Shown here piece after piece: positions 1-7,936 of a stretch of 64,000 nt of DNA. A program made the translations under genes and the position numbers. Origin of the DNA: Tenggerimyces sp963762635 (GTDB lineage Bacteria > Actinomycetota > Actinomycetes > Propionibacteriales > Actinopolymorphaceae). The stretch's first letter is position 1; every line of letters begins with the position of its first letter. The DNA is taken from positions 186,001 to 250,000 of the forward strand of contig CAVXLQ010000004.1 in the NCBI GenBank assembly GCA_963762635.1. The letters are read 5' to 3'. The notes beneath the pieces are model-generated. The model had not been told where the DNA came from and made no database searches. It worked only from the letters and a program-made list of their open reading frames with translations.

Positions 1-192
1 CGGATCGACAAGCGGCAAGCCGCGCTCGTCGCGCTCGCCGCGACCGCGGAGCTGCCCACCGTGGTGGCTCGCACGGACCGGCGTCAGTACAAGACGCGCA
101 TCCGCGAGTTCTCCGACCACACCGGACCGGCGATTCTCGCACTACGTAAGGCGATCGAGGCCTCCAACGCAGCCGCCTACAGCGCCGGCTGA
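1..192 (+). CDS. C-terminal end of an unrecognised protein (5' truncated)
   Basis: An open frame runs in from the window edge and ends at TGA 190-192, giving 63 residues rich in Ala, Arg and Lys (ending AAAYSAG). It is followed after 13 bases by the next gene on the same strand, with a purine-rich ribosome site (GAAAGGA) between them, so the two are probably co-transcribed. No motif is recognisable in this fragment, and the function cannot be assigned without the missing upstream part. Confidence 0.5.
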   Translation, partial: RIDKRQAALVALAATAELPTVVARTDRRQYKTRIREFSDHTGPAILALRKAIEASNAAAYSAG

Positions 193-205
193 GAAAGGAC
201 CAGTG

Positions 206-1381
206 ATGACGACGACCGTCGAAGTACCGAAGGTGCCAGCGACCTCGACCACTCCGCGGGCCCTGGCGCCGGACCTCGCCCGAGGCGGCATGCTGCTCGC
301 CATCGCGCTCGCCCACGCGCCTCTGTTCGTGACCGACGCCGACCGCGGGCCGGGTTGGCTCAACGGCTTCATCGACGTCTTCAACATGCTTTTGGTCAAC
401 AACCACGCGCGGCCGATGTTCGCCTTCCTGTTCGGGTACGCGCTCGTCCAGCTGATGAATCGCCAACTGGCCAAGGGCGAAGACTGGGTTCCCACCCGGA
501 AGCTGCTCCGGCGCCGCGGCTGGTGGCTGGTCGCCATCGGGTTCGTGCACCTGGCCGTCATCGCCCCGATGGACATCCTCGCCGCGTACGGACTGTCCGC
601 GGTCCTGCTCGTCGGCTTCCTGCGGGCCAAGGACTCCGTCCTGCTGTGGGTGGCGGGCATCGCGCTGGTGCCGGCGACGTTCGTCGCCGGTTGGCCGATG
701 TGGTTCGCGCTGGACAAGGACGCCTCCACCGCCAAGCTCGGCAGCGTCGCCGCGGGTTCGCAGGGAGTGTTCGAGCTGTTCGTCGGCCGCGTCACGAGCT
801 TCCTGCCGGCACTGATCGTCGGGGTCCTCCTCGTGATCCCTGGTGTCCTGATCGGCATGTGGGCCGCGCGGCGCCGTCTGCTCGAGGAGCCGGCCCGCAA
901 CCGTACGTTCCTCGTCCGCGCGACGGTGGTCACGGCCGCGCTCTCGACGATCGGCGCGCTGCCGTACATCCTCGTCGACCTCGACGTCGTGAACGCGAGC
1001 GGAACGGCCTTGTGGGTAGCGGCTTTCGTCCAACCGCTCACCGGATACCTCGGCGGGATCGCGCTTGCCGGTGCCATCGCCCTGGTCGCGATCGCGGCCG
1101 CCCGACGGCAGGGCCGCCTGACGACCGCGATCCAGGCGCTCGGTCAGCGTTCGATGAGCATGTACCTGTTCCAGTCCGTCGTGTTCGTCGCGGTGTTCTT
1201 CCCGTACGGGTTGGGACTTCAGGACAACCTCGGCCTCGCCGGGGCGACGGGGATCGCCCTCGCGACCTGGGTGGCGTCGATCCTCCTCGCGGAGCTGATG
1301 CGCAAGGCGAACTACCGTGGCCCGGCGGAGATTCTCCTGCGCAGGTTGGCCTATCGCGATCGGCGTACGGTCGCGAAGTAG
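206..1381 (+). CDS. DUF418 (YeiB-like) multi-pass membrane protein
   Basis: 391 residues with about eight to ten hydrophobic segments. After a polar 30-residue N-terminus the first segment holds GGMLLAIALAHAPLF, then come an RPMFAFLFGYALVQ segment, a basic loop RKLLRRRGWWL and MDILAAYGLSAVLLVGF. This is the pattern of DUF418/YeiB proteins, an uncharacterised actinobacterial membrane family that may move or sense a small molecule. ATG 206 is chosen over GTG 203 because GAAAGGA at 192-198 is well spaced from it. The 3' end overlaps the convergent MFS gene by 31 bases. The family call is firm, the role is unknown. Confidence 0.8.
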   Translation: MTTTVEVPKVPATSTTPRALAPDLARGGMLLAIALAHAPLFVTDADRGPGWLNGFIDVFNMLLVNNHARPMFAFLFGYALVQLMNRQLAKGEDWVPTRKLLRRRGWWLVAIGFVHLAVIAPMDILAAYGLSAVLLVGFLRAKDSVLLWVAGIALVPATFVAGWPMWFALDKDASTAKLGSVAAGSQGVFELFVGRVTSFLPALIVGVLLVIPGVLIGMWAARRRLLEEPARNRTFLVRATVVTAALSTIGALPYILVDLDVVNASGTALWVAAFVQPLTGYLGGIALAGAIALVAIAAARRQGRLTTAIQALGQRSMSMYLFQSVVFVAVFFPYGLGLQDNLGLAGATGIALATWVASILLAELMRKANYRGPAEILLRRLAYRDRRTVAK

Positions 1382-2793
1382 GCGAACACCGCGGTCGCCA
1401 GCGCCAGCACCGCCTCGGCGGCGAGCACCGCCACCGTCGCCGACTTCCACCCCGGCGCACCTACCGGTCCCGAGGCGAACTGGAAGAACAGCATGCCCAG
1501 CAGGCCGACGCCCACCGCGATCCCGGCCTGCTGGGTCGTCGTCAGGACGCCGCTCGCGAACCCGGCCCGGTCGACCGGGATCTGCGCGAGGATGGCACCG
1601 ATGATCGGCACCATCACCAGGCCTTGGCCGAAGCCGAGCGGCACCAGCGTCGGAGCGAGCGTGAGCCAGCTGAGGCCGTCGTACCCGACCAGTGTCTGCA
1701 CCGTGACCGCGACGTACGTGACGGTCATCAGCAGGGCGCCGGCGACGATGGCGCGGCCGCCGTACCTGGCGATGAGCCTCGGCACCGCGAGCGACGCGGC
1801 CAGGAAGCCGATGGCGTACGGGCCGAGCGCGGTCGCCGCTGCGAGCGCGGAGAAGCCGAGCCCGTCCTGCAACGAGAGTCCGATGGTGAGGAAGAACCCG
1901 CCGATGCCGATGCAGAACAGGGCCAGCGTCGCCAGTCCGCGGCGGAACGCGACCAGCTCGAACAGCGACGGCGGCAACAACGGGTGCCCGCCGCGCTTTT
2001 CCTGTGCACGTTGACTGATCACGAACCACGCGGCGACGAACGGCATCGCTGCCAGCACGACGACGCACCACAATGGCCAACCCGAGCTGGCGCCGACCGA
2101 CAGTGGAACGAGCAGCATCGCGAGCGTCAGCGTGAGCAGCAGAGCGCCGCGTACGTCGACAGGTCGGCTTTGGCCGCTGGTCTCGGGGACGAGCTTGGAG
2201 GCGGTGAACGCGACGGCGAGTCCGATCGGCGCGAACGCGATGAACAGCACGCGCCAGCCGAGCCTCTCGTGCAACGCCACCGCACCGCCGCCGAGCATTT
2301 GACCAATCACACAAGCAAGTCCGAGCGTCGCGCCGAAGTAGCCGAGCGCTCGTTGTCTCCGTTCGCCGGTGAAGACGGCCTGGACCGTTCCGAGAACCTG
2401 GGGAACGAACAGGCCGGCCGCTGCTCCCTGGACGAGTCTTCCGATGGCGAGCGTCCACCCGTCGACGGCGAACCCGCAGGCCGCCGAGGCGATGGCGAAG
2501 CCGATCATGCCGATGGCGAAGAGTTTGCGACGCCCGTACCGGTCGCCGAGGCGGCCGCCGGCGACCAGCATGCCCGCGTACGTGACGCTGTAGCCGGCCG
2601 TGATGAGCTGCAGCATCGCGTTGTTGGCCTGCAGCGAGTGCCCGATCGAGGGCAAGGCGACGTTGACAACGAAGAAGTTGGAGACGGCCATGAACGAGCC
2701 GAGCAGGATCACCGGCAGCGCCAGCCAAGGCACGGCTCGATCCTGGGGCGGAGCTGAGGTCCGGCCGAGCGCCAGACTGGGAGTCGAGGTCAC
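1351..2793 (-). CDS. MFS drug-type transporter, DHA2 (EmrB/QacA) family
   Basis: 480 residues with about 14 membrane segments. It shows the family signatures: SNFFVVNVALPSIG in helix 1, the loop GGRLGDRYGRRKLF after helix 2 (motif A) and GRLVQGAAAGLFVPQ in helix 4. These are proton-driven exporters of drugs or metabolites. A longer frame reaches 2865, but GTG 2793 is preferred because the likely promoter (-10 TAAATA, 2835-2840 on this strand) lies inside the longer version. It is divergent from the XRE regulator at 2895, and three CCTGGTAC-like repeats between them are candidate operators, so it is probably controlled by that neighbour. The substrate is unknown. Confidence 0.88.
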   Translation of the reverse strand: MTSTPSLALGRTSAPPQDRAVPWLALPVILLGSFMAVSNFFVVNVALPSIGHSLQANNAMLQLITAGYSVTYAGMLVAGGRLGDRYGRRKLFAIGMIGFAIASAACGFAVDGWTLAIGRLVQGAAAGLFVPQVLGTVQAVFTGERRQRALGYFGATLGLACVIGQMLGGGAVALHERLGWRVLFIAFAPIGLAVAFTASKLVPETSGQSRPVDVRGALLLTLTLAMLLVPLSVGASSGWPLWCVVVLAAMPFVAAWFVISQRAQEKRGGHPLLPPSLFELVAFRRGLATLALFCIGIGGFFLTIGLSLQDGLGFSALAAATALGPYAIGFLAASLAVPRLIARYGGRAIVAGALLMTVTYVAVTVQTLVGYDGLSWLTLAPTLVPLGFGQGLVMVPIIGAILAQIPVDRAGFASGVLTTTQQAGIAVGVGLLGMLFFQFASGPVGAPGWKSATVAVLAAEAVLALATAVFAYFATVRRSR

Positions 2794-2819
2794 GACTGCC
2801 AGGATCCGACGGCTCGTAG

Positions 2820-2865
2820 CCTGGTACCAGAGCGTATTTATCCTGGTACTCGTTCTACCTGGCAC
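2820..2865. promoter_or_regulatory. Divergent control region with three CCTGGTAC-type repeats
   Basis: CCTGGTAC occurs at 2820-2827 and 2842-2849, and CCTGGCAC at 2858-2865. They bracket a minus-strand -10 hexamer TAAATA (2835-2840), and the third repeat sits where the -35 would be. This is plausible operator geometry for the XRE regulator acting on the MFS gene and on itself. It was read by eye, with no binding data. Confidence 0.45.
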
Positions 2866-2894
2866 CCGGACCAGAAGCGAGCCATCCTAGAAGC

Positions 2895-3788
2895 ATGACG
2901 ATGCGGGAGGCCCGCCACTCCGAGATCGCCGAGTTCCTGCGGGCGCGGCGCGAACGGCTCCGGCCGGAGGTCGTCGGCCTGCCTCCCGGCGGGCGTCGCC
3001 GTACGCCTGGCCTGCGCCGCGAGGAGGTCGCGCAGCTCGCCGGTGTCGGCGTCACCTGGTACACCTGGCTCGAGCAGGGCCGGTCGGTGAACGCGTCGCT
3101 GTCGGTGCTCGAGGCGATCTCCCGTGCGCTGCAGCTGGACCTGAACGAGCACGCCCACCTGCTCACGTTGGCGGGCCACGTCGTTCGGCCGACGGGATTT
3201 CGGAGGCAGGCTCCGCTGGATCCCTCCGTTCGCCGCGTCTTCGACGCGATCGCACCCATGCCCGCCTGCGTGGTCTCGCCCTGCCACACCGTGATCATTT
3301 CGAACGAGACGTCGCGCAAGCTGATGGGCGACATCGACGTGTTGCCGCCGGAGCGGCGCAACACGATGTGGCTGCTGTTCACCGAGCCGCACTGGCGAAA
3401 GCTCATGCTGGACTGGGAGCGTGAGGCCTCGCACTCGATCGCTCTCTACCGTGGTGCGATGGCCGAGCACGTCGGCGAACCGCAGTGGCAGGAGATCGTC
3501 GACGAACTTTCGGAAACCTCCGAAGAGTTCCGGGACATGTGGGCGGCGCACCATGTCGCCATGTCGACGAGCCGGGTGAAGTCGTTCCTGCATCCCGACA
3601 TCGGGCTGATCCGGCTCACCACGACACCGTTCTGGCTCGCGCCGACGACGGGGACGCGGATGATCACGTACGCGCCGACAGACGAGGACGCCGAGGCGGC
3701 GTTGGAGCGGCTGATCCGGTCGACCGAGGCGCCGTTCTCCGACTGGTCCGCGGCGGCGCGCGGCTTGCACCTCGAACCCAGCCGGTAA
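2895..3788 (+). CDS. XRE-family regulator with MmyB-like ligand-binding domain
   Basis: 297 residues. Residues about 5-80 form a helix-turn-helix (EIAEFLRARRERLRPEVV, then RRTPGLRREEVAQLAGVGV and TWYTWLEQGRSV). The 'RRTPGLRREEVA...WYTWLEQGR' pattern is diagnostic of the large actinobacterial MmyB-like group. The rest is the MmyB ligand-binding region (NETSRKLMGDID, LLFTEPHWRKLMLDWERE, SRVKSFLHPDIGLIRLTTTPFWL), thought to bind a small hydrophobic ligand such as a fatty acid. Members usually control an adjacent oxidoreductase or transporter, and here the divergent MFS pump and the downstream aldo/keto reductase are the candidates. Confidence 0.9.
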   Translation: MTMREARHSEIAEFLRARRERLRPEVVGLPPGGRRRTPGLRREEVAQLAGVGVTWYTWLEQGRSVNASLSVLEAISRALQLDLNEHAHLLTLAGHVVRPTGFRRQAPLDPSVRRVFDAIAPMPACVVSPCHTVIISNETSRKLMGDIDVLPPERRNTMWLLFTEPHWRKLMLDWEREASHSIALYRGAMAEHVGEPQWQEIVDELSETSEEFRDMWAAHHVAMSTSRVKSFLHPDIGLIRLTTTPFWLAPTTGTRMITYAPTDEDAEAALERLIRSTEAPFSDWSAAARGLHLEPSR

Positions 3789-3839
3789 CCGCTTTCCGAT
3801 AGGGTGCGTGGTGGTCGTTTCTCTCGTTCTTTCGAAGGG

Positions 3840-4859
3840 ATGAGCATGCCGTCGACGAGTCTGCCCACCGTTCCGTTCGGCCGTACCGGCATGGACATCA
3901 CCCGCGTCGGGTTCGGCGCCTGGGCGATCGGCGGAGGGGACTGGTCGTTCGGCTGGGGTGACCAGGAGGACGAGTCGTCGATCGCCGCGATCCGGCACGC
4001 GGTCTCGGCCGGGGTGAACTGGATCGACACGGCGGCGGTGTACGGGCTCGGGCACTCCGAGGAGGTCGTCCGGCGGGCATTGGAGCCGTTCTCGGACGCG
4101 GATCGTCCGTACGTGTTCACCAAGTGCGGCCTGGTGTGGGACGAGTCCGACCGGCAGAAGGTGGCGTCGCGGATCGGGTCGGTCGCCAGCCTGCGGCGCG
4201 ACGCCGAGGACTCGCTGCGGCGCCTCGGTGTGGAGCAGATCGACTTGATGCAGCTGCACTGGCCCGCGGAGGATGGGACCCCACTGGAGGAGTACTGGCA
4301 GACGCTGCTGGATCTCAAGGCCGAGGGCAAGTTCCGCGCGGTGGGCCTGTCGAACCACTCGGCTGACCGGCTGGAGATCGCGGAGAAGTTGGGGCACGTC
4401 GACACCCTGCAGCCGCCGTTCTCGGCGATCCGGCGCGAGGTCGGAGAGCACGAGCTGCCCTGGTGCGCGTCGCACGAGACCGGCGTGATCGTGTACAGCC
4501 CCATGCAGGCCGGCCTGTTGACCGGTCGCTTCACCGAGGAGCGCGCGGCCTCGCTGCCCTCGAACGACTGGCGCTCGCGGCACGCGGAGTTCACCGGAGC
4601 GAAGCTGAAGGCCAACCTCTCGCTGGCCTCGGCGTTCGGGCCGGTGGCGGAGCGGCACGGAGTGTCCGTCGCCGCGGCCTCGGTGGGCTGGGTGCTGGCC
4701 TGGCCCGGAGTGACGGGCGCGATCGTAGGAGCGCGGAACGCCGAGCAGGTGGACGGCTGGATCGGCGCGGCCTCCCTGTCGCTGACCGACGCGGACCTGG
4801 AAGACATCGCCGCGGCCATCACCTCCACCGGCGCCGGAGCAGGTCCCGCCCACCCCTAA
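3840..4859 (+). CDS. Aldo/keto reductase
   Basis: 339 residues of the AKR TIM-barrel superfamily. It opens with VPFGRTGMDITRVGFGAWAIGGG, followed by the catalytic Asp-Tyr region (NWIDTAAVYGLGHSEEVV). A Lys-containing strand (YVFTKCGL) and a His-bearing strand (LMQLHWP) supply the rest of the tetrad. The NADPH-binding end is VTGAIVGARNAEQV. The start is ATG 3840 with GAAGGG ten bases upstream, because the 12 residues before it in the longer frame are not family-like. It follows the XRE regulator by 51 bases, probably in one transcript, and the inverted repeat at 4861-4943 begins two bases after its stop. The substrate is unknown. Confidence 0.92.
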   Translation: MSMPSTSLPTVPFGRTGMDITRVGFGAWAIGGGDWSFGWGDQEDESSIAAIRHAVSAGVNWIDTAAVYGLGHSEEVVRRALEPFSDADRPYVFTKCGLVWDESDRQKVASRIGSVASLRRDAEDSLRRLGVEQIDLMQLHWPAEDGTPLEEYWQTLLDLKAEGKFRAVGLSNHSADRLEIAEKLGHVDTLQPPFSAIRREVGEHELPWCASHETGVIVYSPMQAGLLTGRFTEERAASLPSNDWRSRHAEFTGAKLKANLSLASAFGPVAERHGVSVAAASVGWVLAWPGVTGAIVGARNAEQVDGWIGAASLSLTDADLEDIAAAITSTGAGAGPAHP

Positions 4860-4860
4860 C

Positions 4861-4943
4861 CCCGGTGATCATGATCGAGATCATGAAGCCGGACCGGTCA
4901 TATACGCCTGTTTCCCTTCATGATCACGATCATGATCACCGGG
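4861..4943. terminator. 28-bp inverted repeat between convergent genes, likely bidirectional terminator
   Basis: Arms 4861-4888 and 4916-4943 match at 27 of 28 positions when one is reverse-complemented, with a 27-base loop. The arms are made of iterated TGATCATGATC, unusually AT-balanced for this genome. The element sits exactly between the stop of the aldo/keto reductase and the stop of the TetR gene. A bidirectional terminator is the simplest reading. A dispersed palindromic repeat is the alternative, since there is no T-tract. Confidence 0.6.
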
Positions 4944-4962
4944 CAGCGGTGGGGGCTTGGGG

Positions 4963-5520
4963 TTAGGTGGCTCCGTCGAGGAGAGCTCGGGCGCGGGTTG
5001 GGCCGCCCTTGATGCGGCCGGCGAGGGAGAGGACGATGAGGCCGTGGGTCTGGGCCCAGAACAGCTCGGTCGCGTCGTCGAGGTTCGGGATTCCCAACTG
5101 GGCTTGGGCGACGGCGTGCCTGAGTAGCTCGAAGCAGCGGCGGGCTGGCTCGGGGGTTTCGGCGGTGCCGAAGGGGACGTCGACGAGGTTGTGCATCAGC
5201 AGGTAGAGGCGGGGGTGGGCGTTCGCGAAGTCCCACATCGCTGACGCCGCGCCGCCGCGGGTGGGGCCGGCGGTTTCGAGGAGGTCGGCGAGCTCGGCGA
5301 AGCCGGACGTCAGCACCCCGACCAGCAACTCCCGCTTGCTCGCGAAGTACTCGTACACGACCGGCGCCGTGTAGCCCACGCGCTCGGCGACCTGGCGCAT
5401 CGTCACCGGCTCGTAGCCGCCGGCCTGCTCGGCCAGCTCCCGTGCGGCCGCCAGGATGTCGGTCCGCAGTTGCTCGCGGGCAGCCGCGCGTTGGCGGTCG
5501 TCGCCCTTGATCCGTGGCAT
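4963..5520 (-). CDS. TetR/AcrR-family regulator
   Basis: 185 residues. The N-terminal HTH spans about residues 14-65 (LRTDILAAARELAEQAGG, VTMRQVAERVGYTAPVVYEYFASKRELL). The C-terminal part contains LYLLMHNLVDVPFGT and ATELFWAQTHGLIVLSLAGRI, typical of the TetR_C_33/WHG-type ligand domain. It is divergent from the epimerase at 5610, and the 89-bp gap holds two copies of a 15-bp palindrome. It therefore very probably represses itself and that epimerase. The inducer is unknown. Confidence 0.92.
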   Translation of the reverse strand: MPRIKGDDRQRAAAREQLRTDILAAARELAEQAGGYEPVTMRQVAERVGYTAPVVYEYFASKRELLVGVLTSGFAELADLLETAGPTRGGAASAMWDFANAHPRLYLLMHNLVDVPFGTAETPEPARRCFELLRHAVAQAQLGIPNLDDATELFWAQTHGLIVLSLAGRIKGGPTRARALLDGAT

Positions 5521-5542
5521 CCGTCGTTCGTCTCCCTCGATT

Positions 5543-5592
5543 TCTACCCATGGTAGACAACCGTGTTACGGTAGAAATCTACCATCGGTAGA
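5543..5592. promoter_or_regulatory. Twin TetR operators, TCTACC-N3-GGTAGA
   Basis: Two perfect 6+3+6 palindromes of the form TCTACC-N3-GGTAGA lie at 5543-5557 (spacer CAT... read CCATGG centre) and 5578-5592, centres 35 bp apart. An extra half-site GGTAGA is at 5570-5575. They fill the gap between the divergent tetR-like gene and the epimerase, which is the usual place for a TetR dimer to shut both promoters. Confidence 0.8.
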
Positions 5593-5609
5593 AAACGAGG
5601 AGGGCAGCA

Positions 5610-6422
5610 ATGCGAGTACTTGTCACAGGCGTGTCCGGAACGATCGGCAGCGCGGTCGCGCGGGCGCTGGAACGGCATGGCCACGAGGTGGTCGGCGTGG
5701 ATCGCAAGGTCGCGGACCTGTTCGACCCCGCGGCGCTCGCCGGACCAGCGAGGGACGTGGACGGCGCCGTACACGCCGCGTCGAGCAACGACGCGAGGGC
5801 CGGCGAGCTGGACCGAACGGTGCTGGACGCCCTGTTCGCGGCGTTCCATGGCACCGACCGGCCGATCGTGTACACGAGCGGCCTCTGGCTGCACGGTGAC
5901 ACCGGGACGACGCCGGCGACCGAGGACTCGCCGTTCGCGCCGCCGCTCGTGGTGTCGTGGCGACCCGAGCTGGACAAGCTGGTCGGCGCGGCCGCCGACC
6001 GTGGCGTCCGCACGGTACGGATCAGGCCGGCGATCGTGTACGGCTACGGCCGGGGGTATCCGGCGACGCTGCTGACGCCGAACGAGGGAGTGGTGCGCTA
6101 CGTCGGCGACGGCCAGAACCGATGGGCGACCGTGCACGCCGACGACCTGGGAGACCTGTACGTGAAGGCGTTGGAAGCGGCGCCCGCCGGCGCGGTGTAC
6201 CTGGGCGGCGCCGCGGACCGTTCGGAGCGCGTACGAGACTTCGCCGAGGCCGTTGCCACTAGAGCGGGAGCACGTACGGAGAGCTGGGACCCGACCGAGG
6301 CCGAACAGGTCTGGGGCCCGATGGTGGAAGCGTTCCTGCTCGACCAGGTCGCCTCGGGCGAACGAGCCGCGCAAGAGCTCGGCTGGCTTCCGACTCGCCC
6401 GTCGATCCTCGAGGAGCTCTAA
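5610..6422 (+). CDS. NAD(P)-dependent epimerase/dehydratase-family protein
   Basis: 270 residues. The Rossmann motif GVSGTIG at residues 7-13 is of the extended-SDR GxxGxxG type, followed by an acidic residue after strand 2 (GVDRKVADLF). A YTSGLWLHG strand replaces the usual YxxxK region. A C-terminal substrate lobe contains WATVHADDLGDLYVKALE. Such proteins reduce or epimerise sugar or terpenoid-like carbonyls, or act as NmrA-like sensors. ATG 5610 follows GAGGAGGG. It is controlled by the divergent TetR through the twin operators. Confidence 0.85.
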   Translation: MRVLVTGVSGTIGSAVARALERHGHEVVGVDRKVADLFDPAALAGPARDVDGAVHAASSNDARAGELDRTVLDALFAAFHGTDRPIVYTSGLWLHGDTGTTPATEDSPFAPPLVVSWRPELDKLVGAAADRGVRTVRIRPAIVYGYGRGYPATLLTPNEGVVRYVGDGQNRWATVHADDLGDLYVKALEAAPAGAVYLGGAADRSERVRDFAEAVATRAGARTESWDPTEAEQVWGPMVEAFLLDQVASGERAAQELGWLPTRPSILEEL

Positions 6423-7033
6423 GCGGCAGAAGCCGGCTCCGCGGCAGCCTGCCGAGCTGCGTACTTCGCGAAGGCCCGCTTGGTCAGAATCGTGACGGCG
6501 TACGCGGCCAGGCCGGCAGTGACCGGCAGCGACGCCGGCGCGAAGTAGATCGCCGCCGTGGCGAGAGCGAAGACGCCGAGGCCCAACAGTGTGGTGCCGA
6601 CGTACCCCGCGGCGAACAGGGCGGAGTTGCGCAACGTCCGCCGCCAAGGCGAGGGGTACGTCGTCATCACCGGGAACAGGAACACCATCGTGCCGGCGAG
6701 CCCGATCGTGAGGACGACGGCCACCACGAGCACGACGGTCCGCAGCGGCGCGTTCTCGGCCCGAAGCCCGAAAGTTACGTCGACCGCGAGGATCACCGCG
6801 ACGACCTCGAGGATCACGCCGATCCCGAGCGCCTGCCAGAAGTGCTGCTTGAAAGCACCCCAGAACGTCGACCAGACCGGGGGCGGGCCGTCGAGCGTCC
6901 AACTCGTCATCACGGCGTACATCGCGGTCGTCGCCGGGACGATCGTGATGATCGGGACGCAGGCGAGCGCCCACAGCAGTCCCGCCACGCCAATGGCGAG
7001 GATCGCCTCGAACGGTCGCGTCCAGCGGTTCAT
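6419..7033 (-). CDS. DUF624 (YesL-like) membrane protein
   Basis: 204 residues with five to six membrane segments (ILAIGVAGLLWALACVPIIT, TVVLVVAVVLTIGLAGTMVF and others). An early Pro-rich turn is followed by PATTAMYAVM, and a central SPWRRTLRNSALFA loop matches DUF624/YesL proteins. These are often found with carbohydrate ABC importers, although none is adjacent here. The start is ATG 7033 because GGGAAGGGACC precedes it by a good distance, while the frame upstream to 7069 is charged and non-family. The stop overlaps the epimerase stop by four bases. Confidence 0.75.
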   Translation of the reverse strand: MNRWTRPFEAILAIGVAGLLWALACVPIITIVPATTAMYAVMTSWTLDGPPPVWSTFWGAFKQHFWQALGIGVILEVVAVILAVDVTFGLRAENAPLRTVVLVVAVVLTIGLAGTMVFLFPVMTTYPSPWRRTLRNSALFAAGYVGTTLLGLGVFALATAAIYFAPASLPVTAGLAAYAVTILTKRAFAKYAARQAAAEPASAA

Positions 7034-7159
7034 CCGGTCCCTTCCCACGTGCACGTCCTTGCGCCCCATCCTCTCCTTGGCGTCAACCAGGCCATTGCGG
7101 GGTCGCCGGTTGCCGCCTAGTTTCGGGATTCTCGTACGTCACTTCCGCTGGAGGTCCGC

Positions 7160-7936
7160 ATGACCGGTCCGTTGTCGGTTCTCGTCGCAGCACTGGCCGA
7201 CGGGTCGATCGAGGTGGTGGACCTGACGTCGCCCCTGTCCGCGTCGACGCCGGTGATCCAGCTGCCGCCGGAGTTCGGGCAGACCGCGCCGTTCGCGCTC
7301 GAGGAGATCAGCCGGTACGACGACCGCGGGCCGGCCTGGTACTGGAACAACTTCACCAGCGGCGAGCACACCGGCACCCACTTCGACGCGCCGAACCACT
7401 GGGTCACGGGCAAGGACCTCGCCGACGTGGCATCGGTTCCAGCCAGCCGGCTGATCGCGCCGGCGGTGGTGCTCGACTTCACCGCCGAGGTCGCGAAGGA
7501 CCCCGACTTCCTCGTCGAGGTCGACCACATCCGGACGTGGGAGGCGGCGAACGTCCCGCTGCCCGCCGGCGGTTGGCTGCTCGTCCGTACCGGATGGGAC
7601 GCGCGTTCGGGGTCGCAGCAGGAGTTCCTCAACGCCGACGAGACCGGCCAGCACACGCCGGGACTGTCGCCGGAGTGCGCGCGCTGGGTCGCGCAGGAGT
7701 CGCCTGTGCTCGGCATGGGTGTGGAGACGGTCGGTACGGATGCGGGGCGGGCGCACTCGTTCGATCCGCCGTTCCCGTGCCACTCGTACCTGATGGGCAG
7801 TGACAAGTACGGGTTGACGCAGCTGCGGAACCTCGCCGCGCTGCCGCCGACGGGTGCGGTGGTCATCGCGGGACCGCTGCCGATCGTCGGCGGGTCCGGC
7901 TCGCCGGCGCGAGTGCTCGCGCTGGTCGAGCGCTGA
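7160..7936 (+). CDS. Cyclase-family metal-dependent hydrolase (kynurenine-formamidase fold)
   Basis: 258 residues. The metal motif HTGTHFDAPNH (H70, H74, D76, H80) is the hallmark of the cyclase family (PF04199), which covers kynurenine formamidase, isatin hydrolase and polyketide-cyclase-like enzymes that use Mn or Zn to open or hydrolyse acyl or amide bonds. The supporting block WLLVRTGWDAR is also present. The gene overlaps the ThDP enzyme downstream by one base (TGATG), so the pair is translationally coupled and probably serves one pathway. The exact substrate cannot be read from sequence. Confidence 0.88.
   Translation: MTGPLSVLVAALADGSIEVVDLTSPLSASTPVIQLPPEFGQTAPFALEEISRYDDRGPAWYWNNFTSGEHTGTHFDAPNHWVTGKDLADVASVPASRLIAPAVVLDFTAEVAKDPDFLVEVDHIRTWEAANVPLPAGGWLLVRTGWDARSGSQQEFLNADETGQHTPGLSPECARWVAQESPVLGMGVETVGTDAGRAHSFDPPFPCHSYLMGSDKYGLTQLRNLAALPPTGAVVIAGPLPIVGGSGSPARVLALVER

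Noticed and set aside
355..2757. An 800-residue open frame on the plus strand
   Set aside because: It overlaps the well-supported DUF418 and MFS genes, is low-complexity (Arg, Gly, Pro, His) and has no family motif. It is a GC-driven shadow frame.
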